Of a stretch of DNA of 64,000 bases, positions 59,159 to 64,000 are shown in pieces; the stretch's first letter is position 1; every line of letters starts with the position of its first letter. A program made the translations under genes and the position numbers. The stretch is from Cercis canadensis (Eukaryota > Streptophyta > Magnoliopsida > Fabales > Fabaceae): NCBI GenBank assembly GCA_003255065.1, contig QAOA01002268.1, forward strand, positions 83,501-147,500, read 5' to 3'. Under the pieces are notes generated by a model. That model was not told where the DNA came from and searched no databases. It saw only the letters and a program-made list of their open reading frames with translations.

Positions 59159-59582
59159 TGATAGAATCCTATATTCAGGCAAAGGGCCAGTGCTTCATGA
59201 GCAAATTGCCAAGCCCAACATATGGAGAGTTTATTCTAGGAGAAGGAAGAGTGGGGCAGAGGGGCAATCAGTTAAGAGTGGGGCAGAAGGGCAATCAGTT
59301 AAGAGTGGGGCAGAAGGGCAATCAGTTAGAATATGATGAGCTGGCAGTTAGTTAGAGGGAAAGAAGGGATGCTCACGTATGCAGGTAGCATAAGGGTGAG
59401 ATTAGGAATGAAGGAGGGTAGGTTGTTTTCCATTGAGTATTTTGACAGAGAAATTATTCTCTGAGGAGCCTTAGGCTCTGGGCCATGGTGTCTGGTCTTT
59501 GAATTGAATAATACAATTAGTATTGAGTTCTTTTCTAGATTCTTTCCTGTGGATTTACTGTTATTTTTCTGGTATCCTAACA
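59159..59582 (+). repeat. Right LTR of the Gypsy element
   Basis: 424 bp, matching the left LTR except for about five sites. The pol frame runs into its first part. Confidence 0.92.
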
Positions 59583-59805
59583 ATTTGGTCCGACCTGCCG
59601 GATCCAATTTTATTAAAGGGAAGATAAGTCAATTCCCAGAGTGAATTCATGCCAAAAATGTCAGATAGAGTGGATGTGTTAGAGGCAGAATTAGCATCAC
59701 TAAGGGTGGGAATGGGTGAAATGCAATCCTCTTTCAAGTCTGCCTTGAGAGATATGCAGCATTCCTTGCTTCAGGAAGTGGGGAAAATGCTAACGGGAGT
59801 TTCTT
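59583..59805 (+). mobile_element. Start of a second copy of the Gypsy interior
   Basis: Directly after the right LTR the text is the same as the interior start at 54248-54475 (primer-site region, then the gag start), with only a few differences, until the N gap. So the order is LTR-interior-LTR-interior. Confidence 0.85.
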
Positions 59806-60016
59806 NNNNNNNNNNNNNNNNNNNNNNNNNNNNNNNNNNNNNNNNNNNNNNNNNNNNNNNNNNNNNNNNNNNNNNNNNNNNNNNNNNNNNNNNNNNNNNN
59901 NNNNNNNNNNNNNNNNNNNNNNNNNNNNNNNNNNNNNNNNNNNNNNNNNNNNNNNNNNNNNNNNNNNNNNNNNNNNNNNNNNNNNNNNNNNNNNNNNNNN
60001 NNNNNNNNNNNNNNNN
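59806..60016. other. Sequence gap (211 N)
   Basis: Undetermined bases inside the second Gypsy copy. What follows is a different element. Confidence 0.95.
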
Positions 60017-60021
60017 CATGC

Positions 60022-63000
60022 TGTTAGGATGGTGGGCTACAATGTGATGATCCTTCCCTCCTGAATGTTTCCATTCTGTTAATTTTTATGCATTAGCTTT
60101 AGCTTTATCAGTTCTCTATAGTTTTTCTATCTTCTTTCCAATTCTACTTCATCTTTTTTAGCTTTAGCTTTCTCTGAACTTTCTTGTTTGCAATGTAAAC
60201 AGTCATAATTCATTGTAATTTTTTTGTGATATTGTTGATATCTTTGGTTAAATATTTGTTTTGGTATCAGCCCTCACTTTTTCTCTTCTCCCACGCCAAC
60301 TTTTTGTGCTCTTCCTTTCTCCTTTTCTCTTGTTTTGGTGTTAATTTTGAGAGTTTATACTGCCTTGGTTCTTTATTATCACTTGTTTTGCTGGTGCTGT
60401 TTAGCTTTTGAATAATTTATTTTTATCTGCCATTGGCTGCTTCATCTTATAATAATATTATGGTTTCTTTGTATATTATCTTGACTATTGGCATAAAGCT
60501 ACAGAGTACATTTGTGATTTTTTTTTTTTTTTTTAACTTGTTCCATGAAATCAAATGGCACTGCACTACAGATGGAGTTCAATTCTCACGAATGGTGGAA
60601 AAGGAGCGTGTCTTTGACTTCCTACAAGGTTTGAACAAAGACCTAGATGAAATCAGGGAAGGTTATTAGGACAGAAACCTTTCCCTACAATTAGAGAAAT
60701 GTTTGCTGAAGTTAGAAGGGAAGAAAGCAAAAAACGAGTTATGCTGCTCAACCTCTCCTCTGCTGAACCAGATGCATCCACACTCAGTTCAGCCCTAGCT
60801 ACTCATCAGCACAAGCCAACCTTCTTTGGTCAGAAAAATCAGAGACCAGAAAGGAAGGTGGAGAGCAACTATGGTGTGACCACTATCTCAAGACAAATCA
60901 TACCAGGGAAACTTGCTGGAAACACCATGGCAGACCAGCCGGATGGAAGCCAAGAAATCAGAGAGAACCCACTAACGCCCTTGCAGCAGAAGCCTCTATT
61001 GACAATAGTAAAACTGGTCAATTGAGCCTAACTTCTGAACAGATTAAGGTACTGCAGACAATTCTTAGCCACCAAAAGATCCTAACAGAACCAGAAAATG
61101 CTCCTTCCTCTTCAAGTGCAGCAGTGGCTCATCAAGGTAACACACTCTCTTCCTTTTTCACTAAGGCCGAGACACACCTAGACTGGATCATTGACACAGG
61201 TGCATCAGACCACATGACTGGCACTCGAGACACCTTCTCTACCTATGACACATGTGGGGATGATATTCAAATTACTGTGGCAGATGGACAAACAGTAAAG
61301 GCTAAGGGTCGTGGCACTGTAGCAATCTCAGGACTAAACTTAAAACCAGTCCTACATGTTCCAAATCTGAAATGCAATCTGGTTTCAATTAGTAAACTCA
61401 CCAAAGACCGAAATTGTGCAGTAACATTTTTTCCTTCCTTGTGTGTATTTCAGGACCTATCTTTGGGGAAGATGATTGGCAGTGCTAAGGAGCGTGATGG
61501 CCTCTATTTTCACTGCCCTACTGGTTCTTCCTCCAAAACTCAATCACTTGAAAGTGTCTCATTATTTACTATGTCCAATTCTGAACTTATACTATGGCAT
61601 AAACGCCTTGGTCACCCTAGCTTTCCTTACCTTAAATCGTTGTATCCCCACTTATTCATCAATAAAGATGTTTCTAGCTTTCATTGTGAACATTGCATTG
61701 TTGCTAAACAAACAAGAAAAACATATTCCCCTCATTCATATCAAGCAACAAAACCATTCCATCTCATAAATAGTGATATTTGGGGTCCAGCCCGAGAACC
61801 TTCCCTTACGAGTTCAAGATGGTTTATCACTTTCATTGATGACCATACTCGGGTCTGTTGGGTTTATCTAATGAAAGAAAAATCAGAAGCAACCACCATT
61901 TTTAAACAGTTTCATAAATATATTTCCACTATTTTTCAATCCCAAGTCCAAATTCTCTGTAGTGACAATGGAAGGGAATACTTCACCAATGACCTAACCC
62001 ATTACCTTGTTAATCATGGGATTCTTCACCAAAGTTCGTGTGTTTACAGCCCCCAACAAAATGGGGTTGCTGAACGCAAGAACAGACACCTTTTAGAGGT
62101 AGCCCGCTCCTTAATGTTTGCTAACAATGTTCCAAACAAATTTTGGGGAGAAGCTGTCCTCACAGCCGCCTACCTCATCAATAGATTACCATCAAAACCA
62201 CTCAATCTTTGTACTCCTATCAGCTGCCTACTAGATACCTTTCCCACAGTTCATCTCCTTCATTCTCTGCCCCTAAAGGTATTTGGTTGCATGGTATTCG
62301 TTTACAATCACAACCCTCAAAGGAAAACTTGACCCTAAGGCAGTCAAATGCATCTTTGTAGGATACTCTTCCACACAAAAAGTGTACAAGTGTTACCATC
62401 CAGCCTCTAAAAAATTCTTTGTATCATATGATGTCACATTTCTTGAAGACCAATCCTTTTATCCCAATGGTTCTCTTCAAGGAGAGAATGTACATGAAGA
62501 AAATCATTGGGATCCAACCATATCTCTACCCATATCACTTGCCCCATCTTACCAGTCCCAAGAGCCACCTGCACCTACACCCACACCTTCAAACAGTCCA
62601 CCTACACCCACACCTTCAAACAGTCCAATTCTAAGTCCCTCCTTAATGGGACAGATCAAGGATTGCATCAAGGGGGAGAACCAATCACCAATGAACCAAT
62701 TCAGGTTTATTCAAGAAGGCCAAAAGCTCCCCAAGCTGTTCAATCATTGGAATCGGAGCTAAGTCCAGATTCCACAAGTGAGGGTACGAAGCCAGTTGAT
62801 AATTCTGACCTCCCAATTGCCCTTAGAAAAGGGGTAAGAAAGTGCACTTCAAGATCCTAGATGGAAGACAGTAGTTGAAGAAGAAATGGATGCCCTATTG
62901 AAAATAATACTTGGGAAATAGTTGATCTTCCACAAGGAAAGAAGGTGGTGGGGTGTAGATGGATATTCATTGTAAAGTTCAAACCAAATGGAGATGTGGA

Positions 63001-64000
63001 GAGATACAAGGCAAGATTAGTGGCTCAAGGATATACTCAAACACATGACATTGATTATGAGGAGACATTTACCCCCGTAGCAAAAATGAACTCAATCAAG
63101 GTATTATTTTCTCTTGCTGCAAACCTTGATTGGGAACTCTATCAAATGGACATAAAAAATGCCTTCCTAAATGGAAAATTGGAAGAATTGTTCATGAAGA
63201 TGCCTCCAGGATTTAATGGTGAAAATACCAAGGTGTGCAGACTCAAAAAGTCTCTCTATGGGCTAAAACAGTCATCAAGGGCTTGGTTCACTAGAGTTAG
63301 TTCAGTAATGAAGTCCCTTGGGTATACACAAGGACAAGCTGACCACTCTCTATTTATCAAGCAAGGAAGAAGTAGTAAAAAGGCCATTCTCATTGTATAT
63401 GTGGATGATATGGTAATTACTGGTGATGACCAAGGGGAGATCGAAAAGTTAAAGGCTCACTTAAAGAATCAATTCCAAGTTAAAGACCTTGGAACTTTGG
63501 GGTATTTTCTTGGAATGGAGGTAGCCCGGAGCAAATAGGGAATATTTGTTACTCAAAGAAAATATGTCCTTGACCTGCTACGGGAAACTGGAAAAACTGG
63601 TTGCAAGCCTGCTATTACTCCTTTGGAAAGAAATTGGAAGCAAAAAGTCACCAATAATGACTCTCTAGTAGACTGGGGCAGATACCAGAAAATGGTGGGA
63701 AAACTAATATATCTCACACTCACAAGGCCTAACATTACCCATAGTGTAAGTGTAATAAGTCAGTTTATGCATTGCCCTACTAAAAGGCATATGGAGGCAG
63801 CCAACAGAATATTAAAGTACCTCAAGGGAACTCCAGGCAAGGGAATTCTGTTTAAGAAAGGAAATGAAAAAGATGTTGAAGGATTTGTAGATGCTGACTG
63901 GGCTGGATCGGAAGACAGTAAGTCCACAACAGGCTATTGCACAAAAGTGTGGGGAAATCTTGTTACATGGAGAAGCAAAAAAGCAATCAGTGGTGGCAAG
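60022..64000 (+). mobile_element. Copia LTR retrotransposon (element 3), cut by the window end
   Basis: A probable LTR runs from TGTTAGGATGG at 60022 to about 60259, followed by TTGGTATCAG, a Met-tRNA primer site. Then come a gag remnant (about 60.55-60.7 kb), protease (WIIDTGASDHMTG, about 61.2 kb), GAG-pre-integrase (LWHKRLGHPS, about 61.6 kb), integrase (NSDIWGPA, FIDDHTR, SDNGREYF, QQNGVAERKN), reverse transcriptase (GCRWIF, YKARLVAQGYTQ, MDIKNAFLNG, YVDDMVITG) and the RNase H region with DADWAGSEDSKSTTGYC near 63.9 kb. The left LTR limit is uncertain because of the gap. The element is broken, with a few breaks. The right LTR lies beyond the window, so its age cannot be judged. Confidence 0.85.

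Larger units (their letters stand above)
53824..59582 (+). mobile_element. Ty3/Gypsy chromovirus, young and nearly whole
   Basis: LTRs of 424 bp at 53824-54247 and 59159-59582 start TGATAGAATCC and end GGTATCCTAACA. They differ at about five sites, so the insertion is recent. Parts in order: gag (about 54.3-55.5 kb, with an N-terminal coiled-coil), a CCHC knuckle (CFRCGEKYHPLHQC), aspartic protease (VLVDSGATHNFIS), reverse transcriptase (FFDDILIYS), RNase H (TDQRSLKHLL), zinc-binding and DDE integrase (SDRDPLF, SSYHPETDCQTE), and a C-terminal chromodomain (WLVKWKGGSSDDTTWED). The chromodomain makes it a chromovirus; size and short LTRs would suit the Reina clade. It looks close to whole, with about one break at most. 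No right-hand target duplication can be seen because the sequence runs on into another copy. Confidence 0.92.

Noticed and set aside
1-64000. CRISPR arrays, bacterial operons, rRNA genes
   Set aside because: None present; the window is plant nuclear DNA. The only tRNA-like sequence is the head of the SINE at 14756.

Overview
This is nuclear DNA from a flowering plant, almost certainly a eudicot. Three things point there: spliced genes with GT-AG introns, plant-specific gene families (dirigent proteins, a PPR fragment, a CER1-type wax gene fragment), and a dense layer of plant transposons. No species is named because nothing in the sequence decides it. The window is AT-rich and repeat-dominated. 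I find three intact host genes: one 6-exon EF-hand (calcineurin-B-like) gene on the + strand, and two single-exon dirigent genes on the - strand.

Layout. 0.7-3.2 kb: a non-autonomous CACTA transposon with a telomere-like interior. 5.2-8.35 kb: an old Copia fossil with a hAT element inserted in its primer-binding site. 8.4-14.4 kb: a second old Copia element with both LTRs. 14.76-14.99 kb: a tRNA-derived SINE. 15.8-18.0 kb: a hAT element holding exon-like pieces of unknown origin. 18.5-24.1 kb: AT-rich DNA with a 152-bp tandem array, degenerate repeats and another hAT element. 24-30 kb: mostly unassigned DNA with one exon-like orphan block, an LTR remnant, a minus-strand TRIM and a LINE fragment. 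30.3-34.3 kb: a hAT element, then an N gap and a Mutator-like, gene-capturing element lying between two 630-bp near-identical copies. 35.4-39.9 kb: the EF-hand gene, with a 314-bp miniature LTR element in intron 5. 41.8-45.5 kb: the dirigent pair. 46.5-52.6 kb: two related hAT elements, one with a nested hAT and a captured PPR fragment. 52.9-53.2 kb: a broken CER1-like exon. 53.8-59.6 kb: a young Ty3/Gypsy chromovirus that runs on into a second partial copy. 60.0-64 kb: a Copia element cut by the window edge.

Gene roles. The dirigent pair belongs to the ESB1/DIR10-like group, whose known role is lignin placement in the root endodermal Casparian strip. The EF-hand protein is a predicted myristoylated calcium sensor. 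The three host genes show no sign of working together beyond proximity. Most of the interest lies in the mobile layer: at least six hAT insertions with 8-bp target duplications, two or three of them carrying host-gene-like pieces, a probable Pack-MULE with a plastid ADP/ATP-carrier fragment, and two miniature LTR elements.

Assembly caution. Eight single-N positions (12872, 20607, 23023, 23493, 26257, 35464, 43550, 52470) each sit between two copies of the same sequence. These look like unmerged contig overlaps and not real duplications; one of them duplicates exon 1 of the EF-hand gene. Two larger gaps lie at 31758-32150 and 59806-60016.
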